From Hyphomicrobiaceae bacterium (GTDB taxonomy: Bacteria > Pseudomonadota > Alphaproteobacteria > Rhizobiales > Hyphomicrobiaceae): a stretch of DNA of 10,028 nt. The notes below the pieces were generated by a model. That model did not search any database, was not told where the DNA came from, and saw only the letters and a program-made list of their open reading frames with translations. Positions within the stretch are counted from its first letter, which is position 1. Each line of letters opens with the position of its first letter. Shown here one piece after another: positions 1 through 6,851 of this stretch. Location: contig JAGRKR010000070.1 in NCBI GenBank assembly GCA_020442225.1, forward strand, positions 1 through 10,028, in the 5' to 3' direction. Made by a program: the position numbers and the translations under genes.

Positions 1-383
1 GGCGCCACGTCCCGCACGACCTGTGCCGTGTTGCGCGTGGCGTGCTCGTCGACGACCTCCGACTTGAGCTCGAGCCAGCCGATCCAGTCCTCTCGACCGT
101 TGGCTGCGATCGACGTGCCGAACATGCGTGATCGCTTCACCAGATGGCCGCGGTTCTGGCGCAGCGTCACGAAGCGCCCGCCGTCGTCCTTCTTTTCGAT
201 GCCGAGCGCCCGCATGATCTGGAGCAGGCGTGACTTGTCGGCGCTCGAATAGCTGCTCTTGCCGAGCAGGCTGGTCATCTCGGCGTGCAGCTCGAGGGTG
301 CGCCGGCCTTCCTCCCAGGTGTCGAGGTTCAGCGCCCGGGCGCGGGTGAACAGGTTTTCGACATTGTATGACGCGATCCGCAT
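1..383 (-). CDS. Endonuclease/exonuclease/phosphatase family protein (N-terminal part, cut by window edge)
   Basis: The minus strand is open from an ATG at 383 to the window edge, giving about 127 residues. It begins MRIASYNVENLF, the typical first strand of the endonuclease/exonuclease/phosphatase (DNase I-like) fold, where the Asn of the S-(Y/W)-N-V motif (here Asn7) belongs to the metal and phosphate site. It ends near the edge with NTAQVVRDVA; in this family an acidic, metal-binding strand usually follows such a segment, but that part is outside the window. The family hydrolyses phosphodiester or phosphomonoester bonds in nucleic acids, lipids or sugars, and the substrate cannot be judged from this fragment. 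I see no signal peptide, so the part shown looks cytoplasmic. The gene is divergent from nnrU. The start is chosen because the fold begins immediately at this ATG; a clean Shine-Dalgarno sequence is not obvious, only a G-rich stretch upstream. Confidence 0.8.
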   Translation of the reverse strand, partial: MRIASYNVENLFTRARALNLDTWEEGRRTLELHAEMTSLLGKSSYSSADKSRLLQIMRALGIEKKDDGGRFVTLRQNRGHLVKRSRMFGTSIAANGREDWIGWLELKSEVVDEHATRNTAQVVRDVA

Positions 384-399
384 CGTCCCCACCCGTCCT

Positions 400-429
400 G
401 TCCGCTGCCCTGCCCCAGGGCGGGCGGAC
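400..429. other. Imperfect hairpin in the divergent intergenic region
   Basis: GTCCGC (400-405) pairs with GCGGAC (424-429), and inside it GCCCT (407-411) pairs with AGGGC (417-421) around a 5-base loop. One unpaired base on the left and two on the right separate the two stems. It lies 17 bases before the start of the minus-strand endonuclease-family gene and about 90 bases before nnrU. It could be an operator, a leader structure or chance in GC-rich DNA. Confidence 0.4.
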
Positions 430-520
430 CATAGCATTGCGCGGATGACAGCGGCAGCATCAGCCGTCAGAATGCGGCGCCGTGGAGGCTGGCTCGTACT
501 GGAAGGCATCGGGGAACAAT

Positions 521-1084
521 ATGCTGATCATGACGCTGGGCCTGGCGCTGTTCGTGCTCATCCATCTCTTGCCGACGGCACCGGAGCTCCGCTCCGGGCT
601 GGTCCAGCGCATGGGTGAGGGCGCTTACAAGGGCCTGTTCTCGCTGGTGGCGCTGGCCGGTTTCGCGCTGATCGTGGCCGGCTATGCCAAGGGCAAGCAT
701 ATCGGTGTTTGGACGCCGCCAGCCTGGGGCCGCCATGCCACCATGGCGCTGATGCTGCCGGTGTTTCCGCTGCTCGTCATGGCCTATCTGCCCGGCCGCT
801 TCAGCGCGCGTGTGCGCCATCCGATGATCACCGCTGTAAAGCTCTGGGCGCTCGCGCATCTGCTCGTGCGCGGCGATCTCAAGTCGCTCATCCTGTTCGG
901 CGGGCTTCTCGCCTGGGCGGTCTACGACCGGATCTCGCTCAAGTCGCGTGAGCGGGCGGGGCTCGTCACGATCCGCAGCGGGCCGGCGCGCAACGACGTG
1001 ATCGCGCTGGTGATCGGGCTGGCGCTCTATCTGCTGTTCGTGAAGTGGGGCCACCCCTACTTGATCGGCGTGCCAATCGTCTGA
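521..1084 (+). CDS. nnrU: NnrU family integral membrane protein
   Basis: This 187-residue hydrophobic protein matches the NnrU family. It shows HLLP (15-18) in the first membrane segment, GEGAYKGLFSLVALAG (32-47), and an RHPM-x-VKLWALAHLLVRGD region (99-119) resembling the conserved HP...W..AHLL.NGD block. Membrane segments are likely near 3-17, 39-56, 73-90, 104-117, 120-135 and 159-175. In denitrifying Rhodobacter, NnrU was linked to nitric oxide reduction; many homologs, like this one, lie outside any denitrification cluster and may instead be related to isoprenylcysteine-methyltransferase-like membrane enzymes. I infer only an inner-membrane role. The open frame begins with a GTG at 482, but the ATG at 521 is preferred: the hydrophobic domain starts there and a purine-rich GGGGAA lies 5-6 bases upstream. 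It is divergent from the endonuclease-family gene and appears to be monocistronic. Confidence 0.85.
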   Translation: MLIMTLGLALFVLIHLLPTAPELRSGLVQRMGEGAYKGLFSLVALAGFALIVAGYAKGKHIGVWTPPAWGRHATMALMLPVFPLLVMAYLPGRFSARVRHPMITAVKLWALAHLLVRGDLKSLILFGGLLAWAVYDRISLKSRERAGLVTIRSGPARNDVIALVIGLALYLLFVKWGHPYLIGVPIV

Positions 1085-1423
1085 GTGCGATCGGCCGATC
1101 GGGCGCCGGATCGCGCACGGCCGTTCGCCAATGCCTCGAGCGGGGATGGCGCGCGCAGGGGGGCGGCCCGAGGCTCGCCAGTTTCAGGATGGAGCGGGCT
1201 TGCCAGCGCTCGCGGAAAGCGCATTATCCGGGCTGGCGAGGCGGCATCGCAGGCGCTCTGCCCCGTGGCTCCGGCGTGTGATTTACGACTTTGACAGATC
1301 GCGGCAGCAATTGCCCCGAAGTCGAGCACACTCCGCTCAGCCCGCCGGAGCGCCGGGGCCGGTTGCCATGCTGATCGTGATGACCGGCCGCGCCTGACGT
1401 TTCGCGTACCTTGGAGATCGCCC
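1085..1423. other. Intergenic gap of about 340 bases, no supported gene
   Basis: Short frames exist here on both strands, but none has a good ribosome binding site or a recognisable protein. I see no tRNA-like TTCGA arm or cloverleaf. The left end holds the palindrome at 1088-1101. A TTGACA at 1291-1296 resembles a -35 box but has no matching -10 at 16-18 bases (the best is CCCGAA). The panB Shine-Dalgarno GGAG is at 1413-1416. The panB promoter probably lies in this gap, but I cannot place it. Confidence 0.5.
1088..1101. repeat. Perfect 14-bp palindrome just after nnrU
   Basis: CGATCGGCCGATCG reads identically on both strands and starts 4 bases after the nnrU stop codon. Folded as RNA it gives a 5-bp stem with a GGCC loop. 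No T-tract follows, so it is not a classical intrinsic terminator. It could be a weak terminator, a 3' mRNA end structure or a protein-binding site. Confidence 0.5.
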
Positions 1424-2317
1424 ATGTCGACACAGTCCACCATCAAGCGCATCACGGCGCCCGAGATCACCGCCCGCAAGGGGCGCGAGCCCATCGTGTC
1501 GTTGACGGCCTATCACGCACATACGGCGGCGATTGCCGACAAGTTCGTGGATTTCCTGCTCGTCGGTGACAGTCTCGGCATGGTCATGCACGGCTACGAG
1601 ACGACCGTGCCGGTGCCCCTCGAGCTCATGATGATGCACGGCAAGGCAGTGGTCAGGGGCGCCAAGCGGGCCCTGGTGGTCGTGGACCTGCCGTTCGGCA
1701 CGTACGAGGAGAGCCCATCGGTCGCCTTCCGCAACGCCGCGCGCGTGATGAAGGAGACGGACTGCGGCGCCGTGAAGCTGGAAGGGGGGCGCCGCATGGC
1801 GGAGACCATCCGCTTCCTCGTCGATCGCGGCATCCCGGTCATGGCGCACATCGGCTTGACCCCGCAGTCGATCAATACGCTCGGCGGGTTCAAGAGCCAG
1901 GGACGCAGTCTCGACCAGTGGGCGGCACTCGAGGAGGACGCCCGTCAGGTGGCCGAGGCTGGCGCCTTCGCGGTCGTGCTGGAGGCGATCGCCGAGCCGC
2001 TGGCTGCCCGCATCAGCCAGGCCATTCCCATTCCGACCATCGGCATCGGCGCTTCTGCCGCCTGCGATGGACAGATCCTCGTGATGGAGGACATGCTCGG
2101 GCTGTCGCCGCGCGTTCCCAAGTTCGTCAAGGAGTTCGGCAAGGTGGGGGAGGCCATCGAGCGGGCGATCGCGGGCTACGCGGCAGCCGTACGGGATCGG
2201 TCTTTTCCCGGCACGGAGCATACCTACGCCATGAAGGCGGGCGAGATCGACGCCACGAAAGCCACCGCAGCCGGCGGCGCCGGGGCCACGAAAAAGTCGA
2301 AAAGCAGCCGAAGCTAG
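1424..2317 (+). CDS. panB: 3-methyl-2-oxobutanoate hydroxymethyltransferase (ketopantoate hydroxymethyltransferase)
   Basis: PanB transfers a hydroxymethyl group from 5,10-methylenetetrahydrofolate to alpha-ketoisovalerate, giving ketopantoate, the first committed step to pantothenate and CoA; it is cytoplasmic and usually decameric. The (beta/alpha)8 fold is intact. Metal-binding acids are visible: Asp49 in [13 protein letters not shown], Asp88 in VVVDLPFG and Glu120 in AVKLEGG. HIGLTPQ (142-148) is present, and the general base is probably Glu187 in [16 protein letters not shown] (261-268) ends the conserved domain. About 27 residues rich in Ala, Thr, Lys and Ser follow, making the protein (297 aa) longer than the usual length of about 265-275. 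The start has GGAG 7 bases upstream. panC, often the neighbour of panB, is not in this window; instead the envelope/ribosome cluster follows after about 95 bases. Confidence 0.97.
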   Translation: MSTQSTIKRITAPEITARKGREPIVSLTAYHAHTAAIADKFVDFLLVGDSLGMVMHGYETTVPVPLELMMMHGKAVVRGAKRALVVVDLPFGTYEESPSVAFRNAARVMKETDCGAVKLEGGRRMAETIRFLVDRGIPVMAHIGLTPQSINTLGGFKSQGRSLDQWAALEEDARQVAEAGAFAVVLEAIAEPLAARISQAIPIPTIGIGASAACDGQILVMEDMLGLSPRVPKFVKEFGKVGEAIERAIAGYAAAVRDRSFPGTEHTYAMKAGEIDATKATAAGGAGATKKSKSSRS

Positions 2318-2411
2318 CGGGTTCGTAACGTCCTCTGCCAGGCCTGCGGCGCGCTCCTCATGTGCAGGGCGTGACCATTATTTTTGCCTATGAGCGTTCA
2401 AGAGGCTATCT

Positions 2412-3227
2412 ATGCCGCGCGAGGCACGGGCTTGGCCCGCGGCTCAGGCCGTCTCGCACAGGGATTTTGTGGGCGCTCAGGCGCGAAAAGAAGCGGCTCG
2501 GTGGATGGCGCAGGAAGACGATAGCCTAATCAGAGAGGTCCAAGAGGAAATCCGGCGTGAAAAGCTGGAGAACGCCTGGAAGAAGTATGGCGTTCTGATC
2601 CTCGGGGCGGCCTTTGCCGTGGTGCTCGGTGTCGGCGGCTACAAGGGCTGGCAGCACTATGAGCGCACGGCCGCCGAGCGCAGTGGCGATCGCTATTCCG
2701 AGGCGATGAAGCTCGCGAGCACCGGCAAGACCGCAGAATCCGAGAAGCTGTTGGCCGCGCTCGCGAAAGAGGGGCGCGGCGGATACCGTCAGCTCGCGCA
2801 GATGAGGCTCGCCGGCGATCTCGCCGCGGCCGGCAAGACGGCCGACGCGGTCGCTGCCTTCGACAAGGTGGCCGCTGACGGGGGCGGGGATCAGATCCTC
2901 AGGGATCTCGCCCGCCTTAAAGCCGCTCTGTTGAGAGTTGATGCTGCGGACTGGACGGAGATGCAGAATCGGCTCAACGCTCTTAATAACGACAAGAATG
3001 TCTGGCGTTTCAGCGCTCGCGAGCTTCTCGGGCTCGCCGCTGTGAAGGCCGGCAAGACGGCCGAGGCACGCAAGCTGTTCGAGACGCTGCTGACGGATCG
3101 GGGCACACCACAGGCGATGCGCCAGCGTGCCAACATGATGTTGGCCATGATCGGCGAGGCATCGCCTGCAAAGCCGGCAACGCCACCGGCCAAGGCGCCC
3201 CCGCCTGCTCAGCCGAAGGCCAAGTAA
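2412..3227 (+). CDS. Membrane-anchored tetratricopeptide-repeat protein, YfgM-like
   Basis: The protein has a charged N-terminal segment (DDSLIREVQEEIRREKLENAWKKYG, about 36-60), one membrane helix (about 60-77) and then alpha-helical TPR-like repeats. Examples are the KTAESEKLLAAL, KTADAVAAFDKV and KTAEARKLFETL segments, each beginning after a Gly-Lys. It ends in a Pro/Ala/Lys-rich tail of about 24 residues. This is the layout of YfgM, an inner-membrane protein with a periplasmic TPR domain that works with PpiD and SecYEG on exported proteins. Position before bamB and der matches the E. coli yfgM-bamB-der order. The start is uncertain. The ATG at 2412 has a perfect AAGAGG 6 bases upstream; the ATG at 2505 lies right where family resemblance begins but has only a poor, distant purine stretch. 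I give the longer form because of the ribosome site. bamB follows after 10 bases, so the two are cotranscribed. Confidence 0.88.
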   Translation: MPREARAWPAAQAVSHRDFVGAQARKEAARWMAQEDDSLIREVQEEIRREKLENAWKKYGVLILGAAFAVVLGVGGYKGWQHYERTAAERSGDRYSEAMKLASTGKTAESEKLLAALAKEGRGGYRQLAQMRLAGDLAAAGKTADAVAAFDKVAADGGGDQILRDLARLKAALLRVDAADWTEMQNRLNALNNDKNVWRFSARELLGLAAVKAGKTAEARKLFETLLTDRGTPQAMRQRANMMLAMIGEASPAKPATPPAKAPPPAQPKAK

Positions 3228-3237
3228 GGAGCACGGG

Positions 3238-4587
3238 ATGAGGCATGAGGCGCAGGGGCTGACGTGGCGGTCGAAGCTCGCATGGCTCGGCCCGGCGGCG
3301 CTGGCGCTGACGCTCGCGGGCTGCGGCGGTGACAGCCTGCCGAAGCTGCGCGACCTCAACCCGTTCGCAGAGAAACAGCAGCCGTTGCCGGGCAAGCGCA
3401 TCGCCGTGCTCGATGCGCCCGACAAGGTGGGGAGCGAGCTGGCGCCCGCCGACAAGCCCATCGCCTTGCCGGTGGCGCAGACCAATCCCGACTGGACGCA
3501 GCCTGGCGGCACCCCCACCAACGCGCCGGGGCATCTCATGATCGGCGCCACGCTCCGTACGGTCTGGAGCGCCGACGTCGGCACCGGCTCGAGCTCCTAT
3601 GGCCGCCTGACGGCGAGCCCCATCGTCGCTGACGGCCGCATCTACACGCTCGATGCCGCCGGCCGTGTCAGCGCCTTCTCGACGACCGGCGCCGCCATCT
3701 GGCGCGTATCGGTGTCGCCCAGCAACGAGCGGGCGCGGGAAGGCTACGGCGGCGGTCTGGCGGCGGAGGGCGGGCGGATCTACGTGGGTACGGGCTACGG
3801 CATCGTGGTGGCGCTCGAGGCCCGCACGGGCAAGAAGCTGTGGGAAAAGAACCTCGGCGTTCCCGTTCGGACTTCGCCGACGGCGGCCGGTGACAAGCTC
3901 TTCGTCATGACGGCGCAGGGGCGCTTCTACTGTCTCTCCGGCGCCGACGGCAGCGAGGTGTGGACCTTCCGCGGTCTGCCGGAGCGCATGAGCATTCTGG
4001 CCAACGTCAGCCCGGCCGTGGATGGCGAAACGGTGATCATTCCCTATCCCTCCGGCGAGGTCGTGGCGCTCAAGGTCTCGGATGGTCAGCAGCTCTGGAC
4101 GGAATCGCTGTCCGGGAGCACCCGCTCGACCTCGGGGCTCGCAGCCATCAGTGACGCGGCCCGCCCGGCCATTGCCGGTGGCACGGTCTACGCCGTCGGT
4201 CACGGCGGCCGCATGCTTGCGACGTCGCAGCGCAGTGGCGAGCTGATATGGTCGGCGAACATCGCCAGTATCCAGGCGCCATGGGTCGCCGGCGGCAGCG
4301 TCTTCGTGGTCGATATCAACGGCCGTCTGATGGCCCTGAGCCGCCAGGACGGCAAGGTGCAGTGGACGACGAAGCTTCCGGGCGACAAGACCTGGAGCGG
4401 ACCCGTTCTGGCCGGCGGCCGGCTCTGGCTGACGTCGTCGAAGGGCCGCGTCATCAGCGTCGATGCGATGACGGGCAAGATCGGTGCGCAGCTTTCCGTG
4501 GGACAGCCCGTCTTCATCGCACCGGTCGTCGCCCAGGGCCGCATGTACGTGCTGACCGACAAGGCCCGGCTGATCGCATTGAACTGA
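3238..4587 (+). CDS. bamB: BamB-like outer-membrane assembly lipoprotein, PQQ-type beta-propeller
   Basis: The N-terminus is a lipoprotein signal: basic residues, a hydrophobic stretch (14-26) and the lipobox LAGC with Cys29. Gly at +2 means no inner-membrane retention signal, so outer-membrane anchoring is likely. After a linker of about 100 residues come eight PQQ-like blade motifs of the form GxxY/F-x-x-(D)GxxxAL....G...W. They are near 133-156, 179-203, 219-244, 263-288, 314-339, 353-377, 394-414 and 434-449, enough for a complete eight-bladed propeller. BamB helps BamA fold outer-membrane beta-barrel proteins; no quinone binding is implied. At 449 aa it is longer than E. coli BamB (about 390), mainly through the N-terminal linker. 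AAGGAG lies 6 bases before the ATG. It sits 10 bases after the TPR gene and 82 bases before der, an arrangement that supports BamB over a PQQ dehydrogenase. Confidence 0.9.
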   Translation: MRHEAQGLTWRSKLAWLGPAALALTLAGCGGDSLPKLRDLNPFAEKQQPLPGKRIAVLDAPDKVGSELAPADKPIALPVAQTNPDWTQPGGTPTNAPGHLMIGATLRTVWSADVGTGSSSYGRLTASPIVADGRIYTLDAAGRVSAFSTTGAAIWRVSVSPSNERAREGYGGGLAAEGGRIYVGTGYGIVVALEARTGKKLWEKNLGVPVRTSPTAAGDKLFVMTAQGRFYCLSGADGSEVWTFRGLPERMSILANVSPAVDGETVIIPYPSGEVVALKVSDGQQLWTESLSGSTRSTSGLAAISDAARPAIAGGTVYAVGHGGRMLATSQRSGELIWSANIASIQAPWVAGGSVFVVDINGRLMALSRQDGKVQWTTKLPGDKTWSGPVLAGGRLWLTSSKGRVISVDAMTGKIGAQLSVGQPVFIAPVVAQGRMYVLTDKARLIALN

Positions 4588-4592
4588 TCGAG

Positions 4593-4610
4593 CGCCCCCG
4601 GCCAGGGGCG
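4593..4610 (+). terminator. Short GC hairpin after bamB, no U-tract
   Basis: CGCCCC (4593-4598) pairs with GGGGCG (4605-4610) around a 6-base loop, starting 5 bases after the bamB stop. No T-run follows, and der begins 60 bases later, so at most it would attenuate or mark a processed 3' end. Confidence 0.25.
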
Positions 4611-4669
4611 AGTCCTGCGACCGCAGCGGCCGTCGCCGGCGGTCCGCCCCGGAGAGTATTTCCGCAGCC

Positions 4670-6007
4670 ATGCACCCCACCGTCGCCATCGTCGGCCGTC
4701 CCAATGTCGGAAAGTCGACCCTCTACAACCGGCTGCTCGGGCGGCGTAGCGCGCTGGTGAGCGACATGCCGGGTCTGACGCGCGACCGGCGCATGGATGA
4801 GGCCGAGATCCTGGGTCTGACGGTTCGCCTCATAGACACCGCGGGCCTCGAGGAGGCCGACGACGCGAGCATCGCCGGGCGGATGCGCCAGCAGACCGAG
4901 GCCGCCATTACCGAGGCCGACCTCGTGCTGTTCGTTCTGGATGCGCGCCAAGGGGTGCTCCCCGATGATCGCGTCTTCGCCGATCTGGTCCGCCGATCCG
5001 GCAAGCCCTCCATCCTTATCGCCAACAAGTGCGAGGGGCGCGCCGCCGAGCCCGGCATCTACGAGGCATTCGCCTTGGGGCTGGGCGAGCCGGTCGCCGT
5101 TTCCGCCGAGCACGGCGAGGGCATCGCGCCGCTCATGCGAGACATCGTGGCGGCGCTGGCCAAGGATGAGGCTGAGACGAAGCCCGGGACGGACGACGAG
5201 GAGGAGCGCCCGCTCAAGCTCGCCATCGTCGGCCGGCCGAACGCCGGCAAGTCGACCCTGGTCAACGCGCTGCTCGGCGCCGATCGCATGATCACGGGGC
5301 CGGAGCCGGGTCTCACCCGGGATGCGGTGTCCTCCGATCTCGAATGGGATGGGCGGCAGATCCGCATCTACGATACGGCCGGCCTCCGGCGCCGCGCGCG
5401 CGTCAAGGAGCGCGCCGAGCGGCTCTCCGTCGGCGACACGCTGCAGGCCATCCGTTTTGCCGAGGTGGTGGTGCTGGTGGTCGATGCGGAATGCCCGATG
5501 GAGCACCAGGACCTGTCCATCCTCGAACTCGTCGTCGAGGAAGGGCGAGCGGTGGTCGTGGCGATCAACAAGTGGGACCTCGTCGAGGACAAGCAGCAGC
5601 AGCTCACGGCCATTCGCGGCGAGGTCGAGCGTATCTCGGAGGTGAAGGGGGTGCCGCTCGTGACGCTCTCGGCCCTGTCCGGGCGTGGCCTCGACAAGCT
5701 GATGGCGGCAGTCCTGGCGGCCTACGAGCGCTGGAACCATCGCGTCTCCACGCCAGACCTCAATCGCTGGCTCGAGGAGGCCCTGGGCCGTCACGCGCCT
5801 CCGGCTGCCCGCGGACGGCGGATCAAGCTGCGCTACATGACGCAGCCGAACGCGCGGCCGCCGACGTTCGTCGTCTTCTGCTCGCAGCCTCAGGCCCTGC
5901 CCAAGGCTTATCACCGCTATCTCGTGAACGGGTTGCGCGCGACGTTCGACCTCGCGGGTGTGCCCATCCGCCTGCACTTGCGCAAAGGCAAGAACCCCTA
6001 CGCCTGA
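4670..6007 (+). CDS. der: Ribosome biogenesis GTPase Der (EngA), double GTPase domain
   Basis: Der is an essential GTPase that binds the 50S subunit and is needed for its maturation. Both G domains and the C-terminal KH-like domain are complete. Domain 1 has GRPNVGKS (9-16), PGLTRDR (34-40), DTAGLEE (56-62), NKCE (119-122) and SAEHGEG (145-151). An acidic linker (about 164-180) follows. Domain 2 has GRPNAGKS (188-195), PGLTRDAV (213-220), DTAGLRRRARV (235-245), NKWD (300-303) and SALSGRG (334-340). The KH-like domain (about 355-445) ends with RKGKNPY. The length (445 aa) is normal. The first G4 motif carries Glu instead of Asp (NKCE), a variation I recall as common in alphaproteobacterial Der. 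The nearest Shine-Dalgarno (GGAGAG, 4651-4656) is 13 bases upstream, rather far, but homology fixes the start. Its place after bamB matches the conserved cluster. Confidence 0.97.
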   Translation: MHPTVAIVGRPNVGKSTLYNRLLGRRSALVSDMPGLTRDRRMDEAEILGLTVRLIDTAGLEEADDASIAGRMRQQTEAAITEADLVLFVLDARQGVLPDDRVFADLVRRSGKPSILIANKCEGRAAEPGIYEAFALGLGEPVAVSAEHGEGIAPLMRDIVAALAKDEAETKPGTDDEEERPLKLAIVGRPNAGKSTLVNALLGADRMITGPEPGLTRDAVSSDLEWDGRQIRIYDTAGLRRRARVKERAERLSVGDTLQAIRFAEVVVLVVDAECPMEHQDLSILELVVEEGRAVVVAINKWDLVEDKQQQLTAIRGEVERISEVKGVPLVTLSALSGRGLDKLMAAVLAAYERWNHRVSTPDLNRWLEEALGRHAPPAARGRRIKLRYMTQPNARPPTFVVFCSQPQALPKAYHRYLVNGLRATFDLAGVPIRLHLRKGKNPYA

Positions 6008-6224
6008 CGGCATCGGCAGAATCCGAAATGTCAGCGGGCCGGAGCATCCGTCGCCGAACGTCCGAAGACGTGTGGCGCCAGCGCTCCAGCCCGCACGGGT
6101 CGGCATGCCAGCGAAGCCAGCGCCAACCCGGACCGCGGAACATAGGTACTCCCGCGAGACGCGACAAGTGGTACATGGCGAACTATCTTGGCCCGTCGCC
6201 CCAGATCCCTGAGAGCGCGCCGGA

Positions 6225-6689
6225 ATGACAGAGCAAGACGCCACCGAAGTGCTGTTCTATCACCTCGAGAACCAACCACTCGAGCGCGTGCTGCCGACCT
6301 TGCTCGAGAAGACGCTCGAGCGCGGCTGGCGCGCCGTCGTGCAGGCGGGCTCGCAGGAGCGGCTCGAGGCGATCGATACGTTGCTGTGGACCTACCGCGA
6401 CGAGAGCTTTCTGCCGCACGGCATGGCCGGCGACGACCTGGCCGCGCGCCAGCCGATCGCGCTGACGCTCGGCGTTGACAATCCGAACGCCGCTGCCGTG
6501 CGGTTCCTGGTCGATGGCGTGCCGCTCGGAGACACGGCCTCCTATCGCCGTGTCGTGCTTCTCTTCGATGGCCGCGACGAGGAGGCCGTGGTTGCCGCGC
6601 GAGGCTCCTGGAAATCCGCCAAGGCAGCCGGTGCCGCTGTCTCCTACTGGCAGCAGGATGCGGAGGGGCGCTGGCGCAATCGAGCCTGA
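6225..6689 (+). CDS. holC: DNA polymerase III subunit chi
   Basis: The 154-residue protein matches HolC, the clamp-loader accessory subunit that links the polymerase III holoenzyme to single-strand binding protein (in E. coli as a chi-psi pair). Seen features: FYHL (11-14) near the N-terminus, LLEKTLERGWRAVVQ (26-40), LLWTYRDESFLPHG (53-66) containing the family's typical LW.....FLPHG signature, a central strand VVLLFDGRDE (110-119) and a C-terminal YWQQD (141-145). Length is normal for the family. A weak GAGAG 9 bases upstream supports the ATG. In many alphaproteobacteria holC follows the aminopeptidase gene pepA; here it stands alone about 220 bases after der. A hairpin overlaps its stop codon. 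Confidence 0.93.
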   Translation: MTEQDATEVLFYHLENQPLERVLPTLLEKTLERGWRAVVQAGSQERLEAIDTLLWTYRDESFLPHGMAGDDLAARQPIALTLGVDNPNAAAVRFLVDGVPLGDTASYRRVVLLFDGRDEEAVVAARGSWKSAKAAGAAVSYWQQDAEGRWRNRA

Positions 6690-6710
6690 TCCGCCCGGCT
6701 GGGCGCGATC
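6688..6710 (+). terminator. Hairpin overlapping the holC stop codon, no U-tract
   Basis: GATCCGCCC (6688-6696) pairs with GGGCG (6701-6705) and GATC (6707-6710) around a GGCT loop. That is nine base pairs with a single bulged C at 6706. The last two bases of the holC TGA are in the stem. No T-run follows. It may be a weak terminator or a 3' stabilising structure. Confidence 0.35.
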
Positions 6711-6810
6711 GGGCCTGCGCCGCGCCGTCGTTGGCGGTTGTTGCCGGCCGCACATTTGACGTAGAGCAGGGCGGTGCGCCGTGCGTAAGGCTCAACGTCG
6801 TGGGGGATGG

Positions 6811-6829
6811 GGCCGACGTAGCGTCGGCC
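6811..6829. promoter_or_regulatory. Perfect inverted repeat upstream of fetA (possible operator or leader hairpin)
   Basis: GGCCGACG (6811-6818) and CGTCGGCC (6822-6829) are perfect inverted repeats separated by TAG. The repeat ends 22 bases before the fetA start and 11 bases before its GAGGGGG ribosome site. A TTGACG (6756-6761) upstream resembles a -35 box without a good -10 partner. The position would suit a repressor site or a translational leader hairpin; which one cannot be told from the sequence. Confidence 0.4.
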
Positions 6830-6851
6830 GCGAGGTGCGCGAGGGGGACTG

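Noticed and set aside
467..1054. 195-codon minus-strand frame opposite nnrU, and similar ones opposite panB, the TPR gene and fetB
   Set aside because: Composition is His/Arg/Gln-rich without any fold signature, and the plus-strand gene in each case has clear family motifs.
1291..1319. TTGACA as a panB promoter
   Set aside because: The -35-like hexamer is good, but at 16-18 bases downstream there is only GC-rich sequence with no -10 resemblance.
1131..1397. Short plus-strand frame in the gap before panB
   Set aside because: No ribosome site, no recognisable protein, composition typical of non-coding GC-rich DNA, and overlapping frames of equal quality.
2343..2385. Intrinsic terminator between panB and the TPR gene
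   Set aside because: CCTGC/GCAGG can pair and an ATTATTTTT run follows, but the loop is 16 bases and the T-run begins about 12 bases after the stem, so the geometry is wrong.
6161..6188. holC promoter GCGACA - 16 bases - CTATCT
   Set aside because: Both boxes are partial matches and such pairs are expected by chance; not enough to annotate.
3010..6244. Very long minus-strand frames opposite bamB and der (564 and 576 codons)
   Set aside because: They are antisense to strongly supported genes, have Arg/Gly/His-rich, domain-free translations and arise naturally in GC-rich coding DNA with few stop codons.
6188..6478. Plus-strand frame overlapping the start of holC
   Set aside because: Arg/Ala-rich out-of-frame shadow of holC with no domain.
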